Positions 29,318 to 38,645 of a stretch of 64,000 nt of DNA are shown here, in pieces. The notes below the pieces were generated by a model. It saw only the letters and a program-made list of their open reading frames with translations, did no database searches and was not told where the DNA came from. Within the stretch, counting starts at the first letter, position 1, and each line of letters opens with the position of its first letter. Source of the stretch: Candidatus Methanimicrococcus odontotermitis (GTDB lineage: Archaea; Halobacteriota; Methanosarcinia; Methanosarcinales; Methanosarcinaceae); assembly GCA_031286065.1 (NCBI GenBank), contig JAITUZ010000033.1, positions 35,801 through 99,800 of the forward strand, given 5' to 3'. Both the position numbers and the translations under genes were made by a program.

Positions 29318-29495
29318 ATGAATCACCTGAAATTAATTTTGAGCGAATTAAAGATTAATTCAATAAAGAAAAAAATAAAATATAATGATTATTAATTATC
29401 TAATTATATATCTCTTTTGGAAAAGAGTTATGAATAGAATAATTCTTCTTTGGAGTTTCGGGTTTTTTGATATAAATCCGCATTCTTATACAATC

Positions 29496-30797
29496 TCAAT
29501 ACAGACTTTCTTTTCTTCCTTTTTCCAGTTCCCGCTCGACAATTTTCATCGCGCATAAATCACCGCACATGGAGCACGCTTCCGATCCGGAATTGCGCGC
29601 TTCCCGAACGGCGCGGGCATGTTTTGGGTCTATCGCCAAACTGTATTGTTTCTCCCAGTCCAGGTTTTTGCGCGCCAGACCCATGGCGTTGTCACGCTCC
29701 CGCGCTCTTTCCCAAACGCCTTCTTTGACCAAATCTGTTGCGTGCGCAGCGATTTGCGCGACTTGCATTCCGATTTTAATGTCTTGAGCGGTGGGCAGCG
29801 CCAGATGTTCGGACGGGCTGACCATGCACAAAAAGTCTGTTCCGGCGGCGCCTGCAATCGATCCGCCGATGGCCGACGTGATGTGATCAAATCCGGGCGC
29901 GATGTCCGTTACGATCGGGCCGAGCAAATAAAGAGGCGCGTCATGGCAGGTTTCTTTCATGAACTTGACGCTCATTTCTATTTTATTCAGCGGAACATGC
30001 CCCGGTCCTTCCGCAAAAGTTTGAATGAAAGCGGCGCGCGAACGTTTGACCAATTCGCCCAGTACAAGAATCTCTTCAAACATCGGCGCATCAGCCGCAT
30101 CATGAATACAGCCGGGGCGCATGCCGTCGCCGAGACTGAGCGTCAGGTCATATTCCCGGGCGATTTCAAGCAGGTAATCAAACTCGGCGTAAAAGGGATT
30201 TTCAGAATCATTATGGATCATCCACGCAACCGTAAACGAACCGCCGCGGCTGACGATATCGGTGATTCTGCCGGCCTTCATCAGTTTGTCAACGGTGTTT
30301 TTGTTAATGCCGGCGTGGACCGTTATGAAATCAACGCCCTGCTGAGCGTGGCGGCGAACAGCGTTAAACATGTCATCAGCCGTCATTTCAACGACCATCG
30401 GCGCTGTCGCGGCGGCGTCATAAATCGGGACTGTTCCGACGGGAACGTCCACCTCCGCCAAAATTCTTTTTCGAATGGCGTCCAAATCGCCGCCGGTTGA
30501 TAAATCCATGATCGCGCCTGCGCCGTATTTGACGGCGATTTTCGCTTTGCGGACTTCCTCTTCTATATCTTTGTAATCACGGGAAGTGCCGACATTCGCA
30601 TTGATTTTTGTGCGCATGAATTTGCCGATTCCGACCGGCTTTGTATCGCGGCTGATATTTTTCGGAATGGTGACCCAACCTTTTGCGACAAGAGAACAGA
30701 GTTTTTCGGGCTCGATTTTTTCCGCTTCCGCAACGGATTTTATTGTTTCTCCGATCACGCCGTTTTTGCATTCTTTCATAAATGTCGTCTGTGCCAT
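29496..30797 (-). CDS. thiC: Phosphomethylpyrimidine synthase ThiC
   Basis: 433 residues. A radical SAM enzyme that rearranges aminoimidazole ribotide into HMP phosphate for thiamine synthesis. The C-terminal non-canonical cluster motif CxxCxxxxC appears as CSMCGDLCA. The family motifs [18 protein letters not shown] and EGPGHVPL are present. I looked for a TPP riboswitch in the upstream region and did not see one. Length matches the short archaeal/bacterial form without the N-terminal extension. Confidence 0.96.
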   Translation of the reverse strand: MAQTTFMKECKNGVIGETIKSVAEAEKIEPEKLCSLVAKGWVTIPKNISRDTKPVGIGKFMRTKINANVGTSRDYKDIEEEVRKAKIAVKYGAGAIMDLSTGGDLDAIRKRILAEVDVPVGTVPIYDAAATAPMVVEMTADDMFNAVRRHAQQGVDFITVHAGINKNTVDKLMKAGRITDIVSRGGSFTVAWMIHNDSENPFYAEFDYLLEIAREYDLTLSLGDGMRPGCIHDAADAPMFEEILVLGELVKRSRAAFIQTFAEGPGHVPLNKIEMSVKFMKETCHDAPLYLLGPIVTDIAPGFDHITSAIGGSIAGAAGTDFLCMVSPSEHLALPTAQDIKIGMQVAQIAAHATDLVKEGVWERARERDNAMGLARKNLDWEKQYSLAIDPKHARAVREARNSGSEACSMCGDLCAMKIVERELEKGRKESLY

Positions 30798-30972
30798 AGA
30801 ATTTCATTTACATCATTGGCTTATAAATATTATTTGAAACCGCAGTTGAAACCGCAGAAGGCGGCTGATTGTTTGTCCTCTCCGGCTCGTCAGAATAATT
30901 AAAGCCGGATGTTTGAGGCGACAATAATACTAATGTTTTTGATAAAAAGTATTATATATCTTACATATATTC

Positions 30973-31003
30973 TGTCATATGCGGCATAAATTCTTGTCAT
31001 ATG
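30973..31003 (+). promoter_or_regulatory. Candidate operator: direct repeat TGTCATATG
   Basis: TGTCATATG occurs at 30973-30981 and again at 30995-31003, 22 bp apart (two helical turns), just upstream of the XRE regulator gene. The spacing and position suggest an autoregulatory operator; not proven. Confidence 0.4.
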
Positions 31004-31022
31004 TTGAAAGGAATGTGCAAAC

Positions 31023-31220
31023 ATGGTTAAAAATTTGAAAATAAAAGCGGCTCGCGCCTTGATGGACATGACGCAGAAAGATTTGGCGGAAGCCGTCGGC
31101 GTAACGAGGCAGACGATGAACGCGATTGAGATGGGGGACTACAACCCGACGCTCAATTTGTGCGTTTCGATTTGCAAAGTCTTGGGAAAAACACTGGATG
31201 ACTTATTCTGGGAGGAATAA
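31023..31220 (+). CDS. XRE/Cro-type small regulator (YozG-like)
   Basis: 65 residues, a single helix-turn-helix: MTQKDLAEAVGVTRQTMNAIEMGDYNPTL. It belongs to the short YozG/YgzD-like branch of XRE regulators, common in Firmicutes and methanogens, usually paired with a small integral membrane protein. Here the membrane protein follows directly (31222). AAAGGA ribosome site. Likely autoregulator of the pair. Confidence 0.9.
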   Translation: MVKNLKIKAARALMDMTQKDLAEAVGVTRQTMNAIEMGDYNPTLNLCVSICKVLGKTLDDLFWEE

Positions 31221-31221
31221 A

Positions 31222-31674
31222 ATGATGACAAAGTTGGATTCAAAAAACTATGATGAAAGACAGATGATTGACAGATACAAAATTTCGTTTGAAACGATGC
31301 TGCTGACTTTCGTTTTAATTTTTATCAGCGGCATGATCAATATATTTCACGGTCCGTGGGCCGCCGGTAATACCCAAATGATGATTCTTCTTTCAATACC
31401 GACTTCATACTTTGCGGTTCGGGTTGTCCTGAAAAGAGCATACTTCTCGGTTCGTCAGAAGTCATATGCCGTTTCTCTCATTCTTTTCGGCGCTACCGGT
31501 CTTCTGAATCTCGGCAATTTTGTCCTGGATTTGATGAACGGCGGCTCCATTATTGAAAACGGCGTACTGTCCGAGGATCTTTTCAGCTTTTTCCTCGCGC
31601 TTCCGTTTATTTTGATTCCGGCGGCTTATTTTATTTTAAAACAGACCGATAAGAACAACGCGGAAGACGATTGA
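31222..31674 (+). CDS. Small membrane protein paired with XRE regulator (DUF6773-like)
   Basis: 150 residues from ATG-ATG at 31222, behind a strong GGAGG; the track start at 31126 lies inside the regulator gene. N-terminal YDERQMIDRYKIS segment, then four membrane helices. It resembles the DUF6773 family of regulator-linked membrane proteins. Role unknown. The pair looks like a Firmicutes-type cassette, possibly acquired. Confidence 0.75.
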   Translation: MMTKLDSKNYDERQMIDRYKISFETMLLTFVLIFISGMINIFHGPWAAGNTQMMILLSIPTSYFAVRVVLKRAYFSVRQKSYAVSLILFGATGLLNLGNFVLDLMNGGSIIENGVLSEDLFSFFLALPFILIPAAYFILKQTDKNNAEDD

Positions 31675-31762
31675 GTAGAAAAATAACTGAGAAAAGAACC
31701 GAAAAAAATAACCAAAAAAATAACTGAAAAAAATAATTGAAAAACGGAAAATGAAAAAAGAA

Positions 31763-31784
31763 CAGAACGGATTTTTCCGTTCTG
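31763..31784. terminator. Bidirectional hairpin terminator
   Basis: CAGAACGGA-TTTT-TCCGTTCTG is a perfect 9-bp stem between two convergent genes (31674 plus, 31802 minus), flanked by A-rich sequence on the left and T-rich on the right. Confidence 0.7.
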
Positions 31785-31801
31785 CCGCATTTTTTAATTT
31801 T

Positions 31802-33739
31802 TTAAATCGCTTTTTTATCTTCCGCTTTGATGCAGTCGGTCAAAAGACCCATGGATTGGAGCGTTTCTTTGATTTCTTTATACGCCAGATAAATTTCAGC
31901 CTGCGCGGTTTCTGTGTTTTCAATGCGCGGCTCGGCGGCGACCCAAATCTCCTGCTCATTGTTGCCGCGTGAAATCATCGGACAGGAAAGCAAGTCCCCG
32001 TGGGTGAGACGATAAATCGTGTTTGTTCCCGAAGAAGTAAACCACGCTTCATTTTTTGTTCTCAGATCCGTGATAAAGCGGTCCCAATTCAAAGGCGCGG
32101 ACGCTTTCAAATCCAATTGCAAATGTTCGCGCTCCCCATTGACTTCTGTTTGAAGAACGCCGCGGTAGCCGCTGTAATCGTCCGAATTCCGGTCAATGCC
32201 TGAAACTTCATCTCTCTCAAGCGTTTTCGCTTCGTCATCAAAGAACGGCGCTAAATTGTAAACGGAAGATTTCTTCGTCATTAATGAAACAACAATCAAT
32301 GAAAGCGCGCTGAGCGCCATACTGACAATGACGCCGTGGCAGGTCAAAACCGCATATCCGGTGCTGTTCAGACTGAACGCTTCCAAATAATAAATGCCGG
32401 CTTCATTCGTTCCCATGGACAAATCAATTAAAACCATGCCGATCTGCGCGACAGCGCCGACAATCAATGAAGCGATCGCGCCTTCTTTTGTCGCGCGTTT
32501 CCAATACAATCCGACGATGAGCGGGAAGAAGTAAGCCGCGCTGGCGATGTAAGTCGCGATGTGGATGTATTCAATGATGTTGATGCCGGTAAATGAAATT
32601 AAAGTCGCTCCGGCAATAATGATCAGAACCGATATCCTGTTAACGATTTTTAATTCTTTCATTGTTGCGTCGGGTTTCATATATCTTTGATAAATGTCGC
32701 GGGAAATCGTAGAGCCGCCCGATGTCGCGAATGTGTCCATACAGGACATGGCGGCCGCGGTTAAGCCGAGCGCCGCGCTGATGATTCCGATGGTTGAAAA
32801 GTTATTGACGACATAGCTTAAAAGCGCGATTTCAGCCTCTCCCATATTTGAAATTTCCGGGAAGAGATAGCGAAGAGCAAGACCCAAAAGACTGCAGCAT
32901 ACGCCGAAAATCAGGAAAATCAAGAGTGAGCCGAAGAAGAAACCGTTTCTGGCGTTCTTTTCATCTTTTGCGGCCCAAACTTTCTGCCATTGGTCGTGTT
33001 CGGAAATCCATCCGGGAATAATCGCGACACAGAATATGATCACTAACGGGAGGCCGATCGCAAACGGATTCCACCAGCCTGTTCCGGATTGAACGGCAGA
33101 CACAAAGTTTTCAATCGGCAGCGTGCTGACATCAGACGCCGTGAGCAAAACGGCAATGGTCAGGAAGATCGTAATCGTTGCCAAAAGAATGTATTGGATC
33201 ACGTCTGTCCAAACAACGGCCGATAAACCGCCGAGCAAAACATATGCGGAAACCGCGACAGCGATCAGAACAGCCGCGTAAATCGGGTCAAGGCCGAAGA
33301 AAACATTGAAAATAAGCATCAGGCCGGAAACGTCGGCCGCCGCGAAAAACATCATAACGATGGCGACGATGACAGCCACCGGGAGCCGGATCGAGCCGGC
33401 GTATCTCTGTTCCAGAAGCTCAGGCTGAGTGATCGCAGGAAGACTTTTTATCTTTGAAACAAAGAGTCCAATAACGAAAAGCGCGATAACGTTCGGGGCG
33501 GCAAAAGTCCAAATCGAACCAAAACCATAGAGTAAATAGGAGGCGGTCACCGCTAAAATGCCGCCGCCGGTTATCCATGACGCCGCCGCCGAGAAACCGA
33601 TTGGGATCCAGCCGATTTTTCTTCCGGCAAGCCAAAAGTCAACAACTGATTTTTGCTTCTTGCTGTAGTACCAGCCGATAGCAAGCAGCACGAAAATGTA
33701 AATTGCCAGGCAGATGCCAAACATTATTAATATGTCCAT
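31802..33739 (-). CDS. Sodium:solute symporter (SSS family) with C-terminal extension
   Basis: 645 residues. The first about 490 hold the 12-13 helix LeuT-fold core of the SSS family (DFWLAGRKIGWIPIGFSAAASW, YVLLGGLSAVVWTDVIQ, AAMSCMDTFATSGGSTISRD). A hydrophilic C-terminal domain of about 150 residues follows, with no match I recognise; it is probably cytoplasmic and might be regulatory. Transport is Na+-driven uptake of an organic solute; the substrate is not predictable. It stands alone, with a long upstream region. Confidence 0.92.
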   Translation of the reverse strand: MDILIMFGICLAIYIFVLLAIGWYYSKKQKSVVDFWLAGRKIGWIPIGFSAAASWITGGGILAVTASYLLYGFGSIWTFAAPNVIALFVIGLFVSKIKSLPAITQPELLEQRYAGSIRLPVAVIVAIVMMFFAAADVSGLMLIFNVFFGLDPIYAAVLIAVAVSAYVLLGGLSAVVWTDVIQYILLATITIFLTIAVLLTASDVSTLPIENFVSAVQSGTGWWNPFAIGLPLVIIFCVAIIPGWISEHDQWQKVWAAKDEKNARNGFFFGSLLIFLIFGVCCSLLGLALRYLFPEISNMGEAEIALLSYVVNNFSTIGIISAALGLTAAAMSCMDTFATSGGSTISRDIYQRYMKPDATMKELKIVNRISVLIIIAGATLISFTGINIIEYIHIATYIASAAYFFPLIVGLYWKRATKEGAIASLIVGAVAQIGMVLIDLSMGTNEAGIYYLEAFSLNSTGYAVLTCHGVIVSMALSALSLIVVSLMTKKSSVYNLAPFFDDEAKTLERDEVSGIDRNSDDYSGYRGVLQTEVNGEREHLQLDLKASAPLNWDRFITDLRTKNEAWFTSSGTNTIYRLTHGDLLSCPMISRGNNEQEIWVAAEPRIENTETAQAEIYLAYKEIKETLQSMGLLTDCIKAEDKKAI

Positions 33740-34100
33740 AAAGATTCACCATTATTCATTAAAATAAACTCGGGTCCGATCGCTTTTTGATTTTTCCGTT
33801 TCAGAAAACAACCGTTTCATCATTCCTCATGTTCGAATGTGATAACGTTGAAAATGAGAATATATCCATTTTAATGTTTTGTTCAATACGCTCGGGCGCA
33901 ATTTCATGTAAGTTCGGAAGATGTCAAAAGAGTTTTGTTTTGAAACTCATTTTCCGTTTTTAAAAACCGAAATGTTTTAAAAACCGAAATTCCATTCATT
34001 TCTGTCAGAGAGTTTTTATTTCTCAGGTTCTTATAATACAAAAAAACGTCAAATAAATAAGTCAATATTAAAACGGAAATGAACCGAGAGGAAAAATAAA
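33740..34100. other. Divergent intergenic region
   Basis: Between the SSS transporter and polyprenol kinase genes. AT-rich, holds both promoters. A direct repeat, TTTTAAAAACCGAAAT-like, occurs twice near 33957-33990. No gene seen. Confidence 0.45.
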
Positions 34101-34763
34101 ATGCCGGCAGAAACGACCCTTAAATCCAACGCTCCCTCAAAATATCTCTCTGAAGTCGCACGCAAGGTTCTGCACATGTGTTCTTTTCTCATTGTTCTTT
34201 TTATCTATTTCACTGACAAAATAACGGCGTGCCTCGTCATCGGAGTTCTTTTGCTGCTTCTTTTTATCGGCAACACTTTGATTTTATCGTCCCGTTTCAA
34301 AATCCTCAATGACATCAAAGTCAAATATTTTTCATTTTTGCTGCGGGATAACGAAAAAGACGGCTACATCAGCTCTAACTGGTTTTTGCTCGGCTGTTTT
34401 CTCTGCGTTTTCCTGTTTCCTAAATACGCCGCCATGTCGGCGATTACGGTCCTGATATTCGGAGATGCTTTTGCCGCGCTGATCGGCATGAAATTCGGAA
34501 AACATAAATTTAAAAACGGCAAATCTTTGGAAGGAACGCTCGGATTTACGGCAGTTTCTTTTTTGTGCGTCGCCGCCTTTATGATTTTTCCGGAAACCGG
34601 AAACCGATTTATTGCCGCGGCAGCCGCCTCGGTTCCGATTGCGGCGATTGCCGAGCTTTACAGCAAGCAAATCAAAATCGATGACAATCTGACCATTCCT
34701 CTCACATTCGGTTTTTCAATGGCCGTTTTCCTTTTTATCTTTGAAAAAGCGGCTCTGTTTTGA
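34101..34763 (+). CDS. SEC59/VTE5-type polyprenol (dolichol or phytol) kinase
   Basis: 220 residues, about seven membrane segments. The motif GDAFAALIGMKFGKHKF followed by KSLEGTLGF is the signature of CTP-dependent lipid kinases related to dolichol kinase, phytol kinase and CdsA. In archaea it may phosphorylate dolichol or geranylgeraniol for glycosylation or lipid salvage. A GAGAGG ribosome site lies upstream. A terminator hairpin follows. Confidence 0.85.
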   Translation: MPAETTLKSNAPSKYLSEVARKVLHMCSFLIVLFIYFTDKITACLVIGVLLLLLFIGNTLILSSRFKILNDIKVKYFSFLLRDNEKDGYISSNWFLLGCFLCVFLFPKYAAMSAITVLIFGDAFAALIGMKFGKHKFKNGKSLEGTLGFTAVSFLCVAAFMIFPETGNRFIAAAAASVPIAAIAELYSKQIKIDDNLTIPLTFGFSMAVFLFIFEKAALF

Positions 34764-34775
34764 TAAATAAAAAAA

Positions 34776-34815
34776 GCCGGATCAACCGTTAAAATAAAGT
34801 TACGGTTCATCCGGC
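34776..34815. terminator. Long hairpin between convergent genes
   Basis: GCCGGAT-C-AACCGT pairs with ACGGTT-C-ATCCGGC around a 12-nt loop: a 14-bp stem with one mismatch. It lies between the convergent polyprenol kinase and peroxiredoxin genes and would serve both. Confidence 0.65.
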
Positions 34816-34933
34816 GAAGGCGGGGTGTAGTTTGTTGGTTTAGATTTGTTTTGGAGAACGATTTCATGCATTAATGAAGAATGCATAAACGGAATTTTAA
34901 AATGGCTTTTTAACGGATCATTTTTTTTAAGTT

Positions 34934-35641
34934 TCATTTTTGTTTTTTGGTGACAAGGAACCATGAGTGGACAGTCTTTTCACCGTCGCTGCCCCAAGCG
35001 TCTCTTTCCTGCGCGCCGGCGAATGTTTCAGGCGCGCTTAAAACGACATCGTCTCCGGGCATCCAGTTGGCGGGTGTGGCAACGCCTTCTTTTTCATTGA
35101 GCTGGAGCGCCTGAAGAAGTCTTTTGATCTCTTCCATGTTTCTGCCTGCGGAAAGCGGGTAATAGAGAATGGATTTGACTTTGCCGCCCGGATTAATGAT
35201 AAAGACGGCGCGGACGGCTTTTGTGTCGGACGCGCCGGGCTGAAGCATGCCGTATTTTTTGGCGACTTCCATTTTTATGTCGGCAATGACCGGAAACTTG
35301 ATTTCAACATTTTTATGACCTTTGTATTCAACATGGTCTTTGATATCTTTCAGCCAAGCGATATGAGATGTAATGCTGTCGATTGATAAGCCGATCAATT
35401 CGGCGTTTAATTTTTTGAATTCGTCCTGCATGACCGCAAATGTAATGAATTCCGTCGTACAGACCGGCGTGAAGTCAGCGGGGTGGCTGAATAAAATCAC
35501 CCATTTTCCTTTGTAATCCGCCGGAAATTGGACATGTCCGACTGTTGTTTGAGCTTCAAATTCCGGTGCGTCATCACCGATTAAAGGAAGTGACGCGGTT
35601 TCTTCGCATTCCGAGCAGCAGCAACAATATTCTTCTGTCAT
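34934..35641 (-). CDS. Peroxiredoxin (Prx6/AhpC type) with N-terminal Cys cluster
   Basis: 235 residues. Reduces peroxides; the peroxidatic Cys lies in FTPVCTTEF. The family layout (DDAPEFEAQTT, HPADFTPVC, PLSAGRNMEEI, PANWMPGDDVV) is that of archaeal Prx6-like enzymes. The C-terminal cysteines used as resolving residues in many archaeal members (usual ending DWWFC) are missing; the end reads HSWFLVTKK. Instead the first twelve residues contain CCCCSEC, absent from typical members. It may use this cluster as resolving thiols or to bind metal. Function as peroxidase is secure; the cysteine rearrangement is observed directly. Confidence 0.92.
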   Translation of the reverse strand: MTEEYCCCCSECEETASLPLIGDDAPEFEAQTTVGHVQFPADYKGKWVILFSHPADFTPVCTTEFITFAVMQDEFKKLNAELIGLSIDSITSHIAWLKDIKDHVEYKGHKNVEIKFPVIADIKMEVAKKYGMLQPGASDTKAVRAVFIINPGGKVKSILYYPLSAGRNMEEIKRLLQALQLNEKEGVATPANWMPGDDVVLSAPETFAGAQERDAWGSDGEKTVHSWFLVTKKQK

Positions 35642-36087
35642 ATTATATCACATTTTATAGTTTGATGGTTTGTCGGCAGATTCCACTGTCAATTTTTCAG
35701 AGTTTCGGATCCGCTGATTTAATAACAGATATATCTTATTGATATCTATTATTAATAACTTGTTCTTTAAAGGGAACTCTTATTCCTATTCTTTTATTTT
35801 ATTATGATTATTATATATAAATGTATTTCTATAAAACACGCGTGTATTAATAATGGCCGAAGTTGATGCCGATGTCGATGCCGAAATTGATATCGGAGCT
35901 GATATACATTAATTGGAAACCAACCGTGAAAGCATTTATCAATATATCTGCACAATCCAAAAAGATTTAATAAAATTCTTACCAAGACGGCGCAGGATAT
36001 TGAAAAAGAAAGGACTGAAAAATTCAAAAAACAACGGCAATTTGATTTAATTTATTACATATTAACATAGATAAAAAATAAACAAAA
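35642..36087. other. Intergenic region, no supported gene
   Basis: 446 bp. A GAT/GCC-rich stretch near 35854-35910 encodes only a 19-residue acidic plus-strand ORF. A second short plus frame (TTG near 35912, about 45 codons, basic) may be a decayed gene end. The 77-residue minus-strand ORF in the track is His/Arg-rich by composition and not convincing. Confidence 0.4.
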
Positions 36088-38283
36088 TCAGTCCCATTGG
36101 TCCTGATGTTCCGTCATCCAAATTTGAGAATCAAGCGGCGGCTCATTATCGGGGCGGGCGGCTTTTTTAAATGAACCGTCGGGGTATCCGATTCGGAGTT
36201 TGACGTTGTCTTTCAAATGCTTGTCTAAGATGACGTCTTTGATTTTTCTTAAATAATCCGCGTTGACCGGAAATAAAATTTCAACGCGTCTGTCCAGATT
36301 GCGCGGCATTAAATCAGCACTGCCGAGATATAATTCTTCTTCGCCGTTGTTGTAGAAATAATAGACGCGCGCGTGTTCCAAAAAGCGGCCGACAATTGAT
36401 GTCACGAAGATATTGTCGCTGTATCCCGGAATCTGCGGGCGGAGACAGCAGATACCGCGGATTTGAAGATCGATTTTAACGCCCGCCATTGACGCTTTAT
36501 ACAGCTCTCTGATGCATTCGGGATCGACAAGCGAATTCAGTTTAAAAAACAGATACCCGTTGCCGTTCTTTTGGTGATTCTCGATTTCGCGGCGGATTTT
36601 GAAAACCAATTCATTTCGCATCATATTCGGCGCGATAAGAAGTTTTCTGTAATTCAGCCGGCGCGAATAAGCGGTCAGCGAATTGAATAAATCAACAGCG
36701 TCCTGACAGATATCCGGATCGGCCGTAAAATATTCAAAATCGGTATAAATTTTAGCAGTTCCCGCATTGTAATTACCGGTGCTCATGTGAACATACGGAA
36801 CAATATCTTCATCTTCCCGGCGCAAAACCATGCATATTTTCGCGTGCGTTTTCAGATTCGGAATTCCGTAGACGACATGGATGTTCGCGTGCTCCAGTTC
36901 TTTGGCTTTAGCGACATTGTTTTCTTCATCGAAGCGGGCTTTAAGCTCGATTAAAACGGCGACTTGCTTACCGTTATCCGCGGCGTCTTTTAAGTATTGG
37001 ATGATTTTTGATTTTTTATCGACGCGGTAAAGAGTTATTTTAATGGCGATAACATTCGGGTCAACAGATGCCGCTTGAACAAAATCCACCGCGCTCTCAA
37101 AGCTGTCGTAAGGGCGGTAAATCAAAACATCTTTCTTTTTTATTTTTGAAAAAATGCTGTTTTTCTTTGAAATTTTCAGATATTCTTTTTTTTTCGGCGC
37201 AAACGGCGCGTATTTTAAATCCGGCCGATTAATGTCAAAAAGATCGGAAACGGAAACCAGCCCCACCGGAGAAGCCAAAGCTTCCACTTGAGTGGAGCGC
37301 AGTTTTAAATTTTCCATTAAAATTTTTAAAACGGAATCAGACATACTGCCGTTGATTTCCAACCGAAGCGGATTACCGAAATATTTCGCGCCTGATTTTT
37401 TTTCAATGGATTTCATTAAATTGAAGTCGCCGTCATCATCCAAACCCAAGTCGCCGTCGCGCGTAATCCGAAAAGCGTGCGCTTCTGAAATTATTTGTCC
37501 CGGAAACACAAAGTCCAAATTCGCGATAATAACGTCATCCGCCCAAACAAAATTGAATTTGCCGGATCTGCCCGCCGCCATGTTGTCTTCGATTTTGCCG
37601 GATTTTAAATCTTCTTTGGAAGGCACCGGAATCAAACGCCGAACGTCAGACGGGATTTTGATGCGGACAAAAATCCGTCCGTACGTGATATCGGAAAGAA
37701 TGACGGCTAAATTGACGCTTTGATTCGCGATATACGGGAAAGGATGGCTGGAGTCGTAAGCGAGCGGCATTAAAAGCGGGAATATATATTTCTTGAAATA
37801 TTTTTCAGCGTATTCGATTTGAAATTCTTCCAATTCGGAATAAGTCAGGATATGAATATTCTGCGCTTTCAATTCCGGCATCAGTATGTTGTCCCAGCAG
37901 TTTTCCATCTGCGTGAGCATGACCGGAAGTTCGGCGTAAATTTTCTGCATTTCCTGATAAACATGATTCTCGCTTTCCAGGTTCATGCTGTCTTCTAAAA
38001 TGCTTTTGTTGACGCTCGGGATGCGCACCATATAATATTCGTCTAAATTGCCCGCAAAAATTGAAAGAAACCGGACGCGCTCTAAAAGAGGATTGCTCTC
38101 GTCCAGCGCTTCTTCCATAACACGTTTATTAAAATAAAGCCAGCTGAAATCCCGATCGATATAAAGGTCGGGATTGGAAGACTTGACGAGATCTTCGTGT
38201 TCGGGAATGTCGGGAGCGTTTTCCTTTGTCTCAAGTGAAGAAAGCGTATTCGGGTTCATAATTTTACCATAATTTATCGGCAT
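36088..38283 (-). CDS. ppk1: Polyphosphate kinase 1
   Basis: 731 residues, usual length. Reversibly polymerises ATP gamma-phosphate into polyphosphate. N-terminal domain with DRDFSWLYFNKRV; head domain; C-terminal phospholipase-D-like domains with AIKITLYRVDKKSKI, the catalytic His in LKTHAKICMVLRR, STGNYN, and the second His region IVGRFLEHARVYYF. The ATG at 38283 or the in-frame ATG eight codons later could be the start. It stands alone. Confidence 0.96.
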   Translation of the reverse strand: MPINYGKIMNPNTLSSLETKENAPDIPEHEDLVKSSNPDLYIDRDFSWLYFNKRVMEEALDESNPLLERVRFLSIFAGNLDEYYMVRIPSVNKSILEDSMNLESENHVYQEMQKIYAELPVMLTQMENCWDNILMPELKAQNIHILTYSELEEFQIEYAEKYFKKYIFPLLMPLAYDSSHPFPYIANQSVNLAVILSDITYGRIFVRIKIPSDVRRLIPVPSKEDLKSGKIEDNMAAGRSGKFNFVWADDVIIANLDFVFPGQIISEAHAFRITRDGDLGLDDDGDFNLMKSIEKKSGAKYFGNPLRLEINGSMSDSVLKILMENLKLRSTQVEALASPVGLVSVSDLFDINRPDLKYAPFAPKKKEYLKISKKNSIFSKIKKKDVLIYRPYDSFESAVDFVQAASVDPNVIAIKITLYRVDKKSKIIQYLKDAADNGKQVAVLIELKARFDEENNVAKAKELEHANIHVVYGIPNLKTHAKICMVLRREDEDIVPYVHMSTGNYNAGTAKIYTDFEYFTADPDICQDAVDLFNSLTAYSRRLNYRKLLIAPNMMRNELVFKIRREIENHQKNGNGYLFFKLNSLVDPECIRELYKASMAGVKIDLQIRGICCLRPQIPGYSDNIFVTSIVGRFLEHARVYYFYNNGEEELYLGSADLMPRNLDRRVEILFPVNADYLRKIKDVILDKHLKDNVKLRIGYPDGSFKKAARPDNEPPLDSQIWMTEHQDQWD

Positions 38284-38580
38284 GTTGTGTTTTTCAATTA
38301 AATTATCTTTTTTATTATATGAGATATAGATATATAAAAAAGTCGTTTTTCAGAGAGAGCTGATAAATTAGATGTAACAACAGGATGTAATAATATGAAG
38401 AAATAAATATACAAATAAAATCGAAGATTATATATTAAATGCGTAATAAATATCCTAAAATTATGTTTAAGATACGGAAACATCCTCTTCATCAAAAAGT
38501 GCCTCATTCATAATTTCAATTGAAAAGGCGTTTCTTTTTTCACGATCAATTTGTTGTATAGAACAGCGGTATTAAAATTA

Positions 38581-38620
38581 AAAAAGCGCGCCCGAAAATA
38601 CGGGACGCGCCGGATTTTAC
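38581..38620. repeat. Terminator-like repeat, copy 1
   Basis: AAAGCGCGCCCG-AAAATA-CGGGACGCGCC forms a hairpin just after the LRR gene. It continues as GGATTTTACA. A closely similar sequence lies at 40416-40455. Confidence 0.55.
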
Positions 38621-38645
38621 AGAATTATTTGTTTCGCCGGTCGTT

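Noticed and set aside
29619-30500. 293-residue plus-strand ORF
   Set aside because: Antisense of thiC, no recognisable features.
30798-31022. Possible TPP riboswitch before thiC
   Set aside because: The conserved CTGAGA and ACCTGATCTGG blocks are not present.
38298-38507. 69-residue minus ORF upstream of ppk1 region
   Set aside because: AT-rich, Phe/Tyr/Ile composition, no ribosome site or similarity.
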